64,000 bases of DNA from Plectosphaerella cucumerina (lineage: Eukaryota > Ascomycota > Sordariomycetes > Glomerellales > Plectosphaerellaceae), in contig JAGPXD010000004.1 in NCBI GenBank assembly GCA_020746995.1, forward strand, positions 4,588,001 through 4,652,000, read 5' to 3'. This document shows positions 44,761 to 54,923 of the stretch, piece after piece (position 1 is the first letter of the stretch; each line of letters begins with the position of its first letter). The position numbers and the translations under genes are program-made. The notes under the pieces were generated by a model. That model did not search any database. It was not told where the DNA came from and saw nothing but the letters and a program-made list of their open reading frames with translations.

Positions 44761-46183
44761 ATGCCCAACTTCGTACGCGCGGTTGTCTCTCCATTCTTTG
44801 CGGCGCAAGTGCTGACCCCTCGCAAGCGCGACCTCGAGGCCTACGAGGCCGAGATTGAAGCCCTCGGCCGCTCGCCCTCGGTATGCGCAGTCGCCCTGCC
44901 GTTCCGCGGTCGTACAAAGTCTGATAGTTCGCAGCCTACCTCCCCCGCCCCCTCTGTTGAGGGTTCTGTAAGTGCTGCCCGACTCCCTGTTGCGCGGTTC
45001 TCGTTGCTGACTGCTGAAAAGCCTGCTCCTGTCGCCCAGCCGGGCACTCCGGCTGTCTCGTCTCCGGCTCCGGCCTCTGTATGCGCGCTCCCCGCAAGTG
45101 CGGTTGTACAATACTGACTGCTGAAGTCTCCTCTCTCCGACGCGCCCTCGGTTGTGGTCGCCGTACGTGTGCTGGGTCCGTTGGGTTGTCTGTTGTCTGA
45201 CTGCTGGTAGCCCCCCTCTCCTGCTCCCGAGAGCCCCCCTGCTGAGCCCGGCAGCGCCGTAGGTGTACTCCCAGTCCCGGCCTTTGTATAGTTGACTAAC
45301 TGCTGGATCGTCAGGCCAAGGGCCGCGGCATCGTTCAGGGCGAGGAGCGTGACCTCCCCTGCGCCTCCTGCATTCGCCGCATTGTAGGGGGCCAGGTGGC
45401 GGGCTGCTACTCGCAGCAAAGTTCGTCAACTGCGGCATCCGGCGTAACAAGTGCTGATCTGGTCTAGATTCCATGAGGGCGTGCTGTGCTTGCGCCGAGG
45501 TTGGCCACAAGTGCTCGGCTGTACGATATGGTGTTTCAGTTCTGTTAGTCCCATGTGCTGACCGCAGTTAGATTCCCAACTCCCACCAGGCCCCTGCTCG
45601 GGGCAAAGCCCTTGTCTCCGCCCTTCGGGGCATGGCCGAAGCTGAGGCCCTGGGCTTGCCCGAGTTCCCCGCCGTAGGTAGCAGTCGGGCCGTCTCACAA
45701 GTGCTGGTGTTGACCCTAGTTATAGCTGCGCCAGATCTTCAAGGTGGCCGGAAGGCGGGCGACGCGCGCCCTGCGTCTGGCCCGCGGCTTACGGGTCGCC
45801 GTAAGTTGTCTCCTAGTGCTGTTCCTGCTGGGTCTGACCGCAGTTTAGAAGAAGGAGTCCTCCGAGTCTGAGGGGGAGATTGCGGCGGCTGCCGCTGTTG
45901 AAACGGCTCCGGCCGTAGTTGAGGCCGCTCCGGCCGTCGAAGAGGAGGATCGTTCGGTCGCGGTGGCGGCCATGACCGCGGGTCAGGCCGCACTTGATAC
46001 CGGTGCCGCTGTTGCGGCTGCTGTGCCGTCTGGCATCTCGCCGCCCGGCGATGCTGCCCTGGTGCGTCTCGCGGACGCCCAGGAGCGCATTGCCGCGGCG
46101 GTCGAGGCCATCGCCGTTCGTCAACTGCTGCTTTGTGGGTGTGCAACCGCTGACCCTTGTCCCAGGCCAAATACTGCCAGTAG
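44761..46183 (+). CDS. Intron-dense Cys-rich protein encoded inside the LTR element
   Basis: I resolve 11 coding exons: 44761-44880, 44935-44967, 45022-45078, 45127-45162, 45211-45258, 45315-45420, 45468-45520, 45572-45673, 45726-45800, 45849-46115, 46166-46183. They give 304 aa with no stop. The ten introns are 47-56 nt, each with GT, a CTGAC/CTAAC/CTGAT branch-like site and AG; eight of ten are obviously related to one another. The product has a Pro/Ala/Ser-rich middle, a Cys cluster (CASCIRRI, AGCY, then ACCACAEVGHKC) that looks like a zinc-binding knuckle, a basic stretch (AGRRATRALRLARGLRV) and an Ala/Glu-rich C-terminus. Similar Cys clusters occur, as I recall, in repeat-associated fungal ORFs. 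Gag-like or captured host gene: undecided. Further introns may lie in the 5' leader (44590-44755). Confidence 0.6.
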
Positions 46184-46219
46184 GCAGCACCAAGTCCCCT
46201 GCGGGGGCGGGCTACGGCC

Positions 46220-46786
46220 CTAAGATTGTCGTTTTCGTTTGTGTTGCGGCGGCGTCCGCGGGCTGCGGCCCTTCTGCTGGGTTTGTTTTCGGTTTGCGCG
46301 GTTGCGCGGTTCCCGGCCTTCGGCCATCTCTCCTCCCTGCGGGCTTCGGCCCTGAATTGACTCCTGGTTCTGGCTGCTCTTCTTCTCCCGTGACTCACTA
46401 ACTGCTGCTTCGTACGGCTGAACTAGATCTTCAGTGAGGTTAACTGCTGGCTCCCAGGAATCTTCTTCAGGCTCGCAATCTTGCCAGCGGATCAAGTACT
46501 GGCGTTTGTGCTTGGGCCCGCGGTGCTGCAAAATCTTGTCAACTTGATACATCGGTTCTTCGCCTTCAGGGACAATTTCCCGCTCCCTGCGCACGTCTTC
46601 CAGCTGTTGGCCCTCCCTGAGGTGGAAGAGGCCCCCGCACTTCCAGGGCTGTAGAATGCGGGGAGCAGAGCTAATGGCAGCGCCTGCGCCCATATAGTAG
46701 GGGCCTGGCCCCCCCTCCAACTGCTGGAGGGGGTCAGAGATCAGTATGTCAGGGTGCGGTCTTCCAGCAGAGTGATGGAGGCTCAA
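46220..46786 (-). pseudogene. Chromodomain fragment of a Ty3/gypsy integrase
   Basis: Minus-strand open frame of 188 codons. Residues about 79-127 (46552-46406) form a chromodomain: YQVDKILQHR, QYLIRWQDCEPEEDSWEP and a C-terminal helix VNLTEDLVQPYEAA, including the aromatic cage positions (Tyr, Trp, Trp). The acidic linker before it (EGEEPM) is like that between integrase and chromodomain in chromoviruses. The integrase core, RT and protease are absent, and the first third of the frame is LTR-derived sequence, so this is a deletion remnant. A basic low-complexity tail follows to the stop at 46220. Confidence 0.8.
46627..46745 (-). repeat. Inverted partial LTR copy
   Basis: About 119 bp complementary to the 3' two-thirds of the LTR, lying one base from the right LTR; it has seven bases in the homopolymer, like the left LTR. 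With the right LTR it could form a long hairpin. Confidence 0.88.
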
Positions 46787-46952
46787 GAGGTGTATTCCGC
46801 GGTTGGAGGTATGGTAGAGGTCTCGTACAAACTGATCTCTGACCCCCTCCAGCAGTTGGAGGGGGGCCAGGCCCCTACTATATGGGCGCAGGCGCTGCCA
46901 TTAGCTCTGCTCCCCGCATTCTACAGCCCTGGAAGTGCGGGGGCCTCTGACA
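46747..46952 (+). repeat. Right LTR
   Basis: 206 bp, same ends as the left LTR, with six G in the homopolymer. Confidence 0.92.
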
Positions 46953-46957
46953 GCCAC
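46953..46957 (+). repeat. Target-site duplication, right copy
   Basis: GCCAC directly after the right LTR. Confidence 0.92.
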
Positions 46958-47738
46958 CGTGTCAGGATGCGCGACGTCGGAAAAGAACCTCGCTGACGCC
47001 ATGGCCGGCATCGAGCGGGATCTCCCTGATGCCGTGTCCCGATTCATGTTCCGCGTCGTCGACATTGCTGATCCGGCGACTGTGAAGGCGTGGATCGAGG
47101 AGACGGTCGCGCTGCATAACAAGTTGGACGGGTGCGCCAATGTCGCTGCGAGGGAGCAGAGGGTGATTTACCCGATTACGGATCTTGACGCGGGGTATTT
47201 CAACGAGTTGATCACGGCGAACGTGTCGGGGCTTTTCAACTGCTTGAAGGAGGAGATGAAGCATGTCAAGGATGGGGGGAGTATCGTCAACTGCGGGAGC
47301 ATTACGAGCAAGGTAAGTCGTCTGGAGGTCGTTTTATTCATCGCTAACTTTGCAGTACGCTTCTCCCGGCGTGGCAGCCTACGTTGCCGCAAATCACGCT
47401 CTCATCGGCCTCACGAAAGTCGCTGCCTTCGAAGGCGCTCCACGGGGCGTTCGCGTCAACGCTCTCTGCCCGTGAGTCCTCTCCCCCAAGACATCAACCT
47501 CGCTGACTTTTGCAGCGGCTGCATCGACACCTAGATGATGGCCAAGCCCTTTGAGAGCCCCATGGGCCAATCCACCCTCAACGCCGACAACATCCCGACC
47601 TTACTTCGAGGCCGCCTCGCTGAGCCCTGGGAGATCGCAGCCTCCATGGCCTTCCTCCTGGGTGACGAGAGCAGATACGTGACAATGGCCATCTGGGCGG
47701 TTGATGGAGGGTGGACGGAGGGGTCATACAGCACGTAG

Positions 47739-48668
47739 GAGGGAGGGGTCGTCAGGGGTTGATGCGGGTTGGGCACGCACCTGCAGCGGGATCTTAGCGG
47801 GAGCTTCCGATGGGTGGAGGGGAGGGCAGGTCGGGGCCGGAGCGGGCTCCGGGTGGGGGATGTATGCATGTCACAAAGGGGAGGAGGTTGAGCTGCAGGT
47901 TGGTAGGGAGGTGTTTGTGGTCGGCAAAGCCAACTTGGAGCAGCGTGGGGGTTGGGTGGTCGGTGCAAAGAGCTTCCGAGACTTGGGTTTACAGAGCATT
48001 TTCAACGTTGGCTGATGCCATTCCAATGAGATGTCCTTCAAGCGTACAGTTTCAGGGGAGAACTGAACATCAGAGGGGAAGATGGAGATCAAGTCTTGGT
48101 CGACTTGCGATGAGAGGTCGATCGAAGCATGTCTTCTCGGGCCGCGAAATGTCTCGGCGAGACACACCCTTTCCATGCCCCAGGGTCTTGGATCTTCAAC
48201 GCGTCACTCGAATGTTCCACAGATGCCGTCATCGGCGTATGTCTCAGACATGTATCGGCTTCCATCTTGGGGCCTCCTGAAGATCAGGGGAAGCCGTTCA
48301 GGAACAAGCATGCAGGCAAAAGAAGAATGCAGCCATTCCCAGCTTCATCCCTCAGGCTTACCCCCACATCTTGAGGGGCTTGAGCTTTGTTGACGACTCG
48401 AGACATTAACGGCGGGAGCATTCCACGGCCTTACTCCAATCATGCCCCTCTCGGGAGCGACTGCAAGCCGCTGGGACGGCCCGAGCAAGCATTCCGACCT
48501 CATGACGATCTCGATTACAACTTCTGGTCAGCAGAGCTCTCTCTATAAGAAGGAGTCGAGTATCAAGCCTCCATCTCAATCATCTCACTCTCACCATCGC
48601 CATCATTTCCACCTTAGTCTCTCTCTCTACAGCTCAGCCAACCCCCTAGGCCCTTCACTTCTCTCACC
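47739..48668. other. Intergenic region, 0.9 kb
   Basis: No supported gene; short frames only. The last 130 bp hold the promoter of the next gene, with TATAAG at 48544. Confidence 0.5.
48544..48549 (+). promoter_or_regulatory. TATA-like element
   Basis: TATAAG in CTCTATAAGAAGG, 125 bp before ATG 48669. Confidence 0.45.
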
Positions 48669-49438
48669 ATGAGGTTCTCCGCTTTCAAGACCGCGGCCAT
48701 CACGGCCCTCGCTCTCTGCAGCGACTCGGTCCTCGGCCAGCTCACGCCCACTCAGGTCGTCGCCAACATCGATTCTCTCCGGATGAAGTCCCAGGCCCTG
48801 ATCCAGCCCGCCCGCGAGATCTCAATCGTCAATGCTCCCCTCATCGTCATTGGCCAGGGGCCTCTGCCTGTTCGTCTCTCCCACAGGACGTCTCGATCTA
48901 TCCAGCTGACCTCGTAGAAACTCATTCTCGGCTTCTTCGACATCGTCACCACAGCCACTACGGCAATCGGCCAGATGAGGAACATGGCCCCCGTACCCGC
49001 TGGCCCGCCTTCCGATGCCATCTTCGAGGCTTTCCGCGTCTTCGTCCGCGTCCATCAGGATCTGCTCAACATCATCATCGGCAAGGCCGGCTTCCTGACG
49101 CGCTTCCCGGTCGTTGGACCTCCTGTTGCCGCTGTCCTCCGCAAGGTTGAGGAGGTTGTTGACGTAAGGAACTCATCTGGTTCAAATGGAAGAGGCAACG
49201 CTGACATGAGCAGACCATTGCTTTCGGCCTCATCGACAAGGTTCAGGGCCGCACGAGCGAGATCGAGGGCGAGGCTGGCAAGCTCAAGGCCACCATCACG
49301 ATTGCCATTGACGGATTCGACTCGATCGCGATGGCTCGTGAGGGCGGAGAGGTAGACCCCAGCGCTGTTGATGCCGGCACTGTTGAGGCCATCACTATCA
49401 GCGCCAGCAATGCGACTGCCACCCAGGCGGCTGCTTAA
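48669..49438 (+). CDS. Secreted helical protein, UVI-1-like
   Basis: Exons 48669-48869, 48918-49163, 49214-49438; 223 aa. The first intron uses a GTTCGT donor and ends GCTGACCTCGTAG; both introns keep phase 0. MRFSAFKTAAITALALCSDSVLG is a signal peptide. The mature part is helical and Cys-free: LTPTQVVANIDSLRMKSQALIQPA, IVNAPLIVIGQGPLP, FRVFVRVHQDLLNIIIGKAGF, VGPPVAAVLRKVEEVVDTIAFGLID. This string of motifs is what I remember of the fungal UVI-1 (UV-induced) family; a distant similarity to hydrophobic-surface-binding proteins is also possible. Role unknown. Confidence 0.7.
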
Positions 49439-50850
49439 GTGCTTATAGGGAGGAGAACAAGGGTGCTGCCGGTTGGTCATGGAGGCGAGTTCTTGCAGTA
49501 AGCAAGGGTTCGAGGCAGCTGGCAACACCTTCGGGGTTCTGAGGGCGAACAGACAACTGTTGAGGAGAAGGTGACTCCAGACAGAGCTTCAGGAAGAAAA
49601 AGGCCAAGAAAGGTTGATATCCATTCGTCAACATCAAGCAGACTCGCCGGACGATTCGTCCCAGAGTCTACAACAGCGAGTAGAGCAAACTAGCCGCGGC
49701 TTCTATGGGAAGCGGCTAGTCAGTTACTTGCCCTTTCTTCTTCTTGATACTTACGAATCCATGCAACGATTTCTCTAATATCTCGGTCTCGACTCTTGGT
49801 AATTGCCTGAACAAGATCTTGCAACAATGAGATCCGACTCCGTCAGGAGAGTTGCACTAAACAGCAAGGCCTTAGTCCGCCAGCACCTCGGTGCTCTGCG
49901 GGATGTGGAAGAAGTCCTCTGAGTCGACGACGAAGCAGAGCGACATGTTGCGAAGGTGCTCCCCGACTCCAGAGTTGACAAGAAGAAGATGCCTTTATAG
50001 CCGCAAAGTTTGTTCGAGAAACCAAGGCCTCCTTTCTGATCTGAAACATGCTCCTTGATGACCAGCAACCGGCAGCTACAACCCACTCCTGAGATCACAG
50101 ACCGTGACAGACGTGCCCGGGGTTTCCAGCGCGGCACAATCAGAAGACCTGTGTGCCCATTCTTCTCGCAGCATCACAAACTTCCTCCAGAAAACATCCC
50201 CCCTAGTCATCTCGGGTAAGCATTTACGCAGGCCGCTCCTCCGAGAAAACAAATTCATCGTAAGACACACCGTAAACATCGTCGACCACCTCCCACCTAG
50301 ACATCCCTCGCGTCACGTGCCATCGCGTCCAGCGTCCGTCGACACGCACCCCTATTGCTATCCGTGCGCCTTCCTCTTCGCACGGCCTCCTTCCCATTCA
50401 CCACACGTTCACATCCAGCCTGTATGACGCGCCACCTGTTTCAATTGAGCCTCGCGTGAATAGTGCGAGCAGTGTCTTATCCAGGGTGGCTCGCGCAATG
50501 GGCGGGGTGGCAAACAAATGGCCGCTTCGGGTACAAAGACGGCCGTTGGTGATTCAGGGGTAGATGCACCCCGGCAGGAGGAGCGCTGGGCGGCGGAGTG
50601 AATAAGGCGATTACCTGCCCTGGCGCATTCGGCAGCCGTGAATCAAAAATAGCCTTTCAAGTGAATATCTGCTGCTGCCCAGCGGCCAGGACAGCCCTTT
50701 TTAAGCGAGCCCGAAAACGATCCTTTCAACTTTGCAAGCTCTTCCACTAACCACCTCTCTCACACCTCACCAGAGACCTCACCCTGTGCAACCACATCTC
50801 TCTCCCTTTGCACTCACACCTCTCCCTCTTTGTTCTCTTCAGCTATCAAG
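49439..50850. other. Intergenic region, 1.4 kb
   Basis: No supported gene. A pyrimidine-rich leader (TCTCTCCCTTTGCACTC) lies directly before the terpene synthase start. Confidence 0.5.
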
Positions 50851-52243
50851 ATGGCTACCACCAACGAGATCCCCGCTACCAACGGCGACACCGTCGCCCC
50901 TACCCTCACCGCCGCGGAGATCATGATTAACGACCTCAAGGGCAAGGTCATCCGGATCCCCGACCTGACCACAATCTTCCGCGACTGGCCCGTCAACCAC
51001 GTCAACCAGCACTACGATGAGCTCAGGCCCTATGTCGAAGAGATGATCTTCGAGTAAGCACACCGACCCTGGTCGCTGACGTGGCTGACGCTTTGCAGGA
51101 TGGAGCTCAACGACGAAGCTCGTGAGGATTACCTCAAGCAGGACCTCACCTGGTTCATCGCTGTGTAAGCCTCAGCCTTCTTTCTTTCAGACCCCTGCTC
51201 ACACAGCACAGCTGGTTCCCGTACGTCTCTCTTGACAAGCTCAAGATCCTCACGCTTCACGTCTTGTGGCTGTTCATTTGGGATGACCGCGTCGACATTG
51301 GCGAGGGTGACCTGGCCATGGATATCGAGTCCGCCAACAGGGCCCGCGCCAACACTGCCAAGATCTGGCACAACAACCTCTGGGGAGCGGACGAGATCGA
51401 CTGGGAGGGTGTCGAGGTCGACTGTGTTGACGCCGTCATCGAGCCTCTGGCCGAGGGTCTCCGCCCCCAATTCGGTGAGTTTTGCACTATTCTCACAAAG
51501 TTATTATGCTAACAGTAGCAGGCTTCGCTGTCCGATTCCTCGACAGCATCGAGGATTATATCAATTCATGCGAGACCGAGCAGGCCATGCGCATCGAGGG
51601 CCGTGTTCCCAGCTATGACGAGTATATCGAGATGCGCCTCGATACATCTGCCGTTCACACTCTTTGTGCTCTTGCCGAGTAGGTCCCCTGTCTCTTCCCA
51701 TTGAAAGCACTGCTAACAACACAGGTACGTCACCGGTGAGACGCTTCCCTCCGAGTGGTTTGGTCCCGAAACGATTATCGAGAAGATCTGGAAGGCGACG
51801 AACATGGGCGTCATCCTGTGAGTTGCCTTGGTATTCGTCTGAATCATAACTGACATTGTCTAGGATTAATGACCCAATCTCGCTCAAGAAGGAGCTGGTG
51901 AGTTTCCCTGTCCACACTGACGCAAAGAAATCTAACCCCTTTGCAGAAGACTAACTGCGTCATCAACGCTGTCGCTTCTCTTCACCAGGACACTGGTGGA
52001 TGGCTCGCTGTCCAGGATGCCATCGACACTATCGTTGAGAAGCTTGTCGAGACCGTCAAGCAGCTCGATCAGGATCTGGAGGACGCCCGTGCCAACTTCA
52101 CCGAGGATGAGTATGCCAAGCTCATCCGCTACGCCAACGCCTGCAAGCAGATGGTCATTGGTACTCTGTACTTCAGCCTGCGCTCCAGCCGCTACGCCGT
52201 CAGCGTCGGTGAGGAGGACAACTCGCTGGAGATCACTCTTTGA
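50851..52243 (+). CDS. Class I terpene synthase (sesquiterpene cyclase-like)
   Basis: Seven exons: 50851-51053, 51099-51164, 51212-51474, 51522-51678, 51725-51817, 51864-51897, 51947-52243; 370 aa. The aspartate-rich metal motif is WDDRVD (DDxxD, D114-D118). The NSE triad is NDPISLKKE (N263, S267, E271), here encoded by a 34-nt exon. A late Arg-Tyr pair (SRYAV) matches the conserved RY of fungal cyclases. All magnesium-binding residues are present, so it should ionise a prenyl diphosphate, most likely farnesyl diphosphate by size, in the cytosol; product unknown. Likely backbone enzyme of a terpenoid pathway, with an SDR and a GMC oxidoreductase within 10 kb as possible tailoring enzymes. Confidence 0.92.
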
Positions 52244-53763
52244 GTGTGACTTGGCAGGATGACCGACACACGATGAGCGCATGAACGACTAGAGGGACAT
52301 ACACCGAGCGGAGCACACGCTTGACGGAACGGGGGCTCAACGGAATACACGATTGACAGGAAAGACACTCACGGGATACACGCTAGACGGGACAGAAGCA
52401 TGACGGAACCGACGCTTGACGGGACACATCTGACAGGCTGAACGGCGAGGCGGGTCCGCAGGCATGAACTCACGAGAAGAACGACTTCACGGGGCATACG
52501 ACTGGAATGACAGCACTGGGAAACAGATGCACGGGAACGGACATTAGCAAGCATCAGGGAAGATCGGTAATACACAAAATGGGCACTTGACCAGCTGACA
52601 CACGATGTGTGTCGAAATCGACTGGGACAAGCGATCGAAAAGCCATCGGACTTTCTCATCTTGTCACAGAGGCATCAAGTGAAGTCATCTTGGCGTCTAG
52701 TGGTTGTGTTGCTGCGGGACTTCCTGCTGTGGCCGGCTTACTCATCACTTCCACTCCAAACTTCCCCCTCCCCCGCCATGACAGTGCAGCAACCTCCACC
52801 ACACACGTACACTGTCCCCTCCCCTCCATCTATCCTGCTTCCTCTGCCCATCAGCCAAGCCGGCGTCATCAACCCACCGCGGTGCTGCCCACCTTCCCAG
52901 TCCAGCGATGCCGCTTCTCCATCCCGACTCGACCACGGCAGGCCAGGGGCCGAGTGCCGGGGGCTGCACGCCCTGGACCGCCGACTTGCTAGGGTAGCAC
53001 TATGACGGCAAGCGCGACCTCACCACGGACACGCCGTGATCTGCGTTGGTTTGGTGATCGGTGCCGTCGACGGAGAAGAGGTGTTGATTGTCGCAGGCTC
53101 GCTGGATTCCCCGAGGCTTGGCCGGGCGGACCACCACGGCAATAAGCACCACAAGCACCAGAGGAGAAGCAGCACGACGGGTCAGGCACGAACAGCACAG
53201 CCAGCCTTTTGCCCTGTTGTCACTGGCGGTGCCCTGCCCTGCCTGGGTACCACCTGACTCGCCCATCCCCCGCACGACCCTTGCCGACTCGATCTCGGAA
53301 TCTGGGCACGCCCTTGGCCCCGAGGGTGGGCAGGAGGAGGGTCGATCAGGGCGGCAGCAGGGCGGCAGCAGGGCGGCAGCAGGACGTGCCCAGGAACCCG
53401 ATCGCCCGCCAACTTTGCCGCGCAGCCCGTCGGTGAAGCCCCGGGCCCATCCCTGCGGCTGCCCTCGAGCCTGCTTGACTCGGACGCAGGACGCCTGGTT
53501 GTCTTGCAAAAGGCGGGATTCCCGTTTTCGTCTCCCCTCATCAATTCATCCTACAACAATACCTCGAAAGCGCACGAAAAACGAACCCCGCGATATATCC
53601 TCCCGGCTGATCCTGCTTCGCCCCCGCCAAGAACGCCCGGCTGTCGTGACCTCATTGTCAGCGCACCCCTGCCGACACCGCATCACCCGACACTCCCGAC
53701 CCCGACACACCGACCGGCGACCGCCATCGAGTTTCTTTCTCGCAACACCACTCATCACCCAAC
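52244..53763. other. Intergenic region, 1.5 kb
   Basis: Besides the repeat tract above, holds a GGGCGGCAGCA triplication at 53355-53392. Frames here are low-complexity and unsupported. Confidence 0.5.
52260..52560 (+). repeat. Degenerate short tandem-like repeats
   Basis: Variants of ACGCTTGACGGGACA recur about every 20-35 bp just after the terpene synthase stop codon. Copies are diverged; unit length is not constant. Confidence 0.45.
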
Positions 53764-54575
53764 ATGCCAATCCGGAATCCCTTCACACGCCGGCCTGGCC
53801 CCGCGGTCGTCGTCGACGCGGACGCCGAGCGCACGCCGTCGCACCCGGGCTTCGAGCGGGTCGACACGGTCGGCTCCAAGGTGTCGTCGCTGAGCACGGT
53901 CAGCTCCAAGAGCCGCGACACCGGCGACTACAAGATGAGTGGTGGGTGATCTTTCCGATGCAACTGCCCAACTCTGGCTAACCCCTCCAGTTGTCAATGA
54001 CAGCGGCGTGTACCTTCCAGTGAGCATAATCCAACCGCCCGCGACGTCCCCCGCTAATTGAGTAGCCCTCGCCGACCGAAGAAAAAGCCCTGTGGCCGAA
54101 GAAGTACCTCTCGTCCGCCCGCAACTCGACCGACACCCGCCCGAGCGTCGGCGACATTGAACACTTTTCCATCTCCCGCGAGTCCTTCGACTCGTACCGC
54201 CGCTCTTTCGACATATCCGCCCGGTCGCCCATTCCCAATGCCGACGCTCCCGGCCGCCAGTCGCTCGACTCGCGGTTCCCCCGCCTGCCCCGCGGCGCCT
54301 TTGACCGCAAAGCCGTCCCCGACCATCCGCCCGTCGAGGAGTCGTTCGAGGACGTCGGCCTCCATGATGAAGCCCGCAAGGACGCCCCGCGCAAGCGAGG
54401 CATCTTCTCCCGGTTTGGTGATCAGTCCGGCGCAGAGAACCAGCCCCCGCACCCGTCAACGCCCACCGACGGCGGTTTCTCACGGTTCCTCCCCGGACGC
54501 AAGCGTGCGCCAAGCCAGAGCGGCCAGGGCGCCGAGCTAAACAGCATGCGCGACGAGGGGCAGGAGATGCATTAG
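53764..54575 (+). CDS. Conserved-looking disordered Ser/Arg-rich protein
   Basis: Exons 53764-53941, 53991-54019 (29 nt) and 54066-54575; 238 aa. I recognise no domain. The protein is polar and probably unstructured, with basic/Ser motifs of kinase-target type (RRSFDIS, RQSLDSRFPR, ISRESFDSYRR) and a short conserved-looking block made by splicing across the micro-exon (VVNDSGVYLPPSPTEEK). Two C-terminal repeats of GIFSRFG/GGFSRFLPG type are visible. No signal peptide or membrane segment. Such sequence suggests a regulated scaffold or cortical protein, but I do not assign a function. Confidence 0.65.
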
Positions 54576-54923
54576 GGAGAAAGCATGGAAGCAGGGAGTG
54601 TACATATTTGGATACGGCGTCGGCTCTGGTGGCACATTGAGCCGCGGATAATGGTAATGAATTATGAATTGGCCGAGTGCCTTCTACCTTGAGATTTCAA
54701 TGCGCCACCACGCCCTTTGGGAGGGGCCGCGGAGGGGCAGACGAAGGGCCCCGGTTGACGTGATGGCTAGCGATGCAAAAGTTGCGCCAGAAGTCTGCCG
54801 AGGCCGCCATCGGCGAGGCCCACTTCGACTGTCGGAGTCATTACGTTAAGCCTGATAAATACTCAGGACCTGAAGACCTCACCTCACCACCACCAGGACA
54901 TTATCATCATCACCAACTCCAAG
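54576..54923. other. Intergenic region
   Basis: Short tandem spacer; GATAAATA near 54857 may be the core promoter of the PLP gene. Confidence 0.45.

Larger units (their letters stand above)
44040..46952. mobile_element. LTR retroelement (non-autonomous, Ty3/gypsy chromovirus-related), 2.9 kb
   Basis: Direct terminal repeats of 207 and 206 bp start TGTCAG and end CTGACA, and the element is flanked by a 5-bp duplication. By my reading the LTRs differ by one G in a homopolymer. No reverse transcriptase, RNase H, protease or integrase core is found in 2.5 kb of interior, so it cannot move on its own. A minus-strand chromodomain fragment points to a chromovirus parent. I see no canonical TGG-type primer site next to either LTR. 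Its direction of transcription is therefore uncertain; minus is favoured by the chromodomain. Confidence 0.9.
43936..47738 (+). pseudogene. Short-chain dehydrogenase/reductase, split by an LTR element and carrying a nonsense codon
   Basis: Fragment 1 is 43936-44039: an SDR N-terminus with the cofactor motif TGASRGTG and VRYLLERGAT. Fragment 2 resumes at 46958 in the matching phase and continues with NVSGLFNCLKEE, IVNCGSITSK, then after an intron (47314-47355) an Ala/Tyr-rich helix YVAANHALIGLTK corresponding to the catalytic Tyr-x3-Lys region. A second intron (47471-47514) leads to CPGCIDT-stop: TAG at 47532-47534 where relatives have a sense codon. The same frame then stays open to TAG 47736-47738, including the usual C-terminal VDGGW. 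So the gene carries two separate lesions and cannot make a full enzyme. Confidence 0.9.

Noticed and set aside
44356..45510. 384-codon minus-strand frame inside the LTR element, considered as Gag
   Set aside because: Arg/Gly-rich low complexity without a zinc knuckle of CCHC type; the plus-strand splice chain explains the sequence better. Not fully excluded.
46135..46165. 31-nt intron as the last intron of the element-borne gene
   Set aside because: Too short; the GTTCGT donor at 46116 gives a 50-nt intron like the others and matches the start of intron 6.
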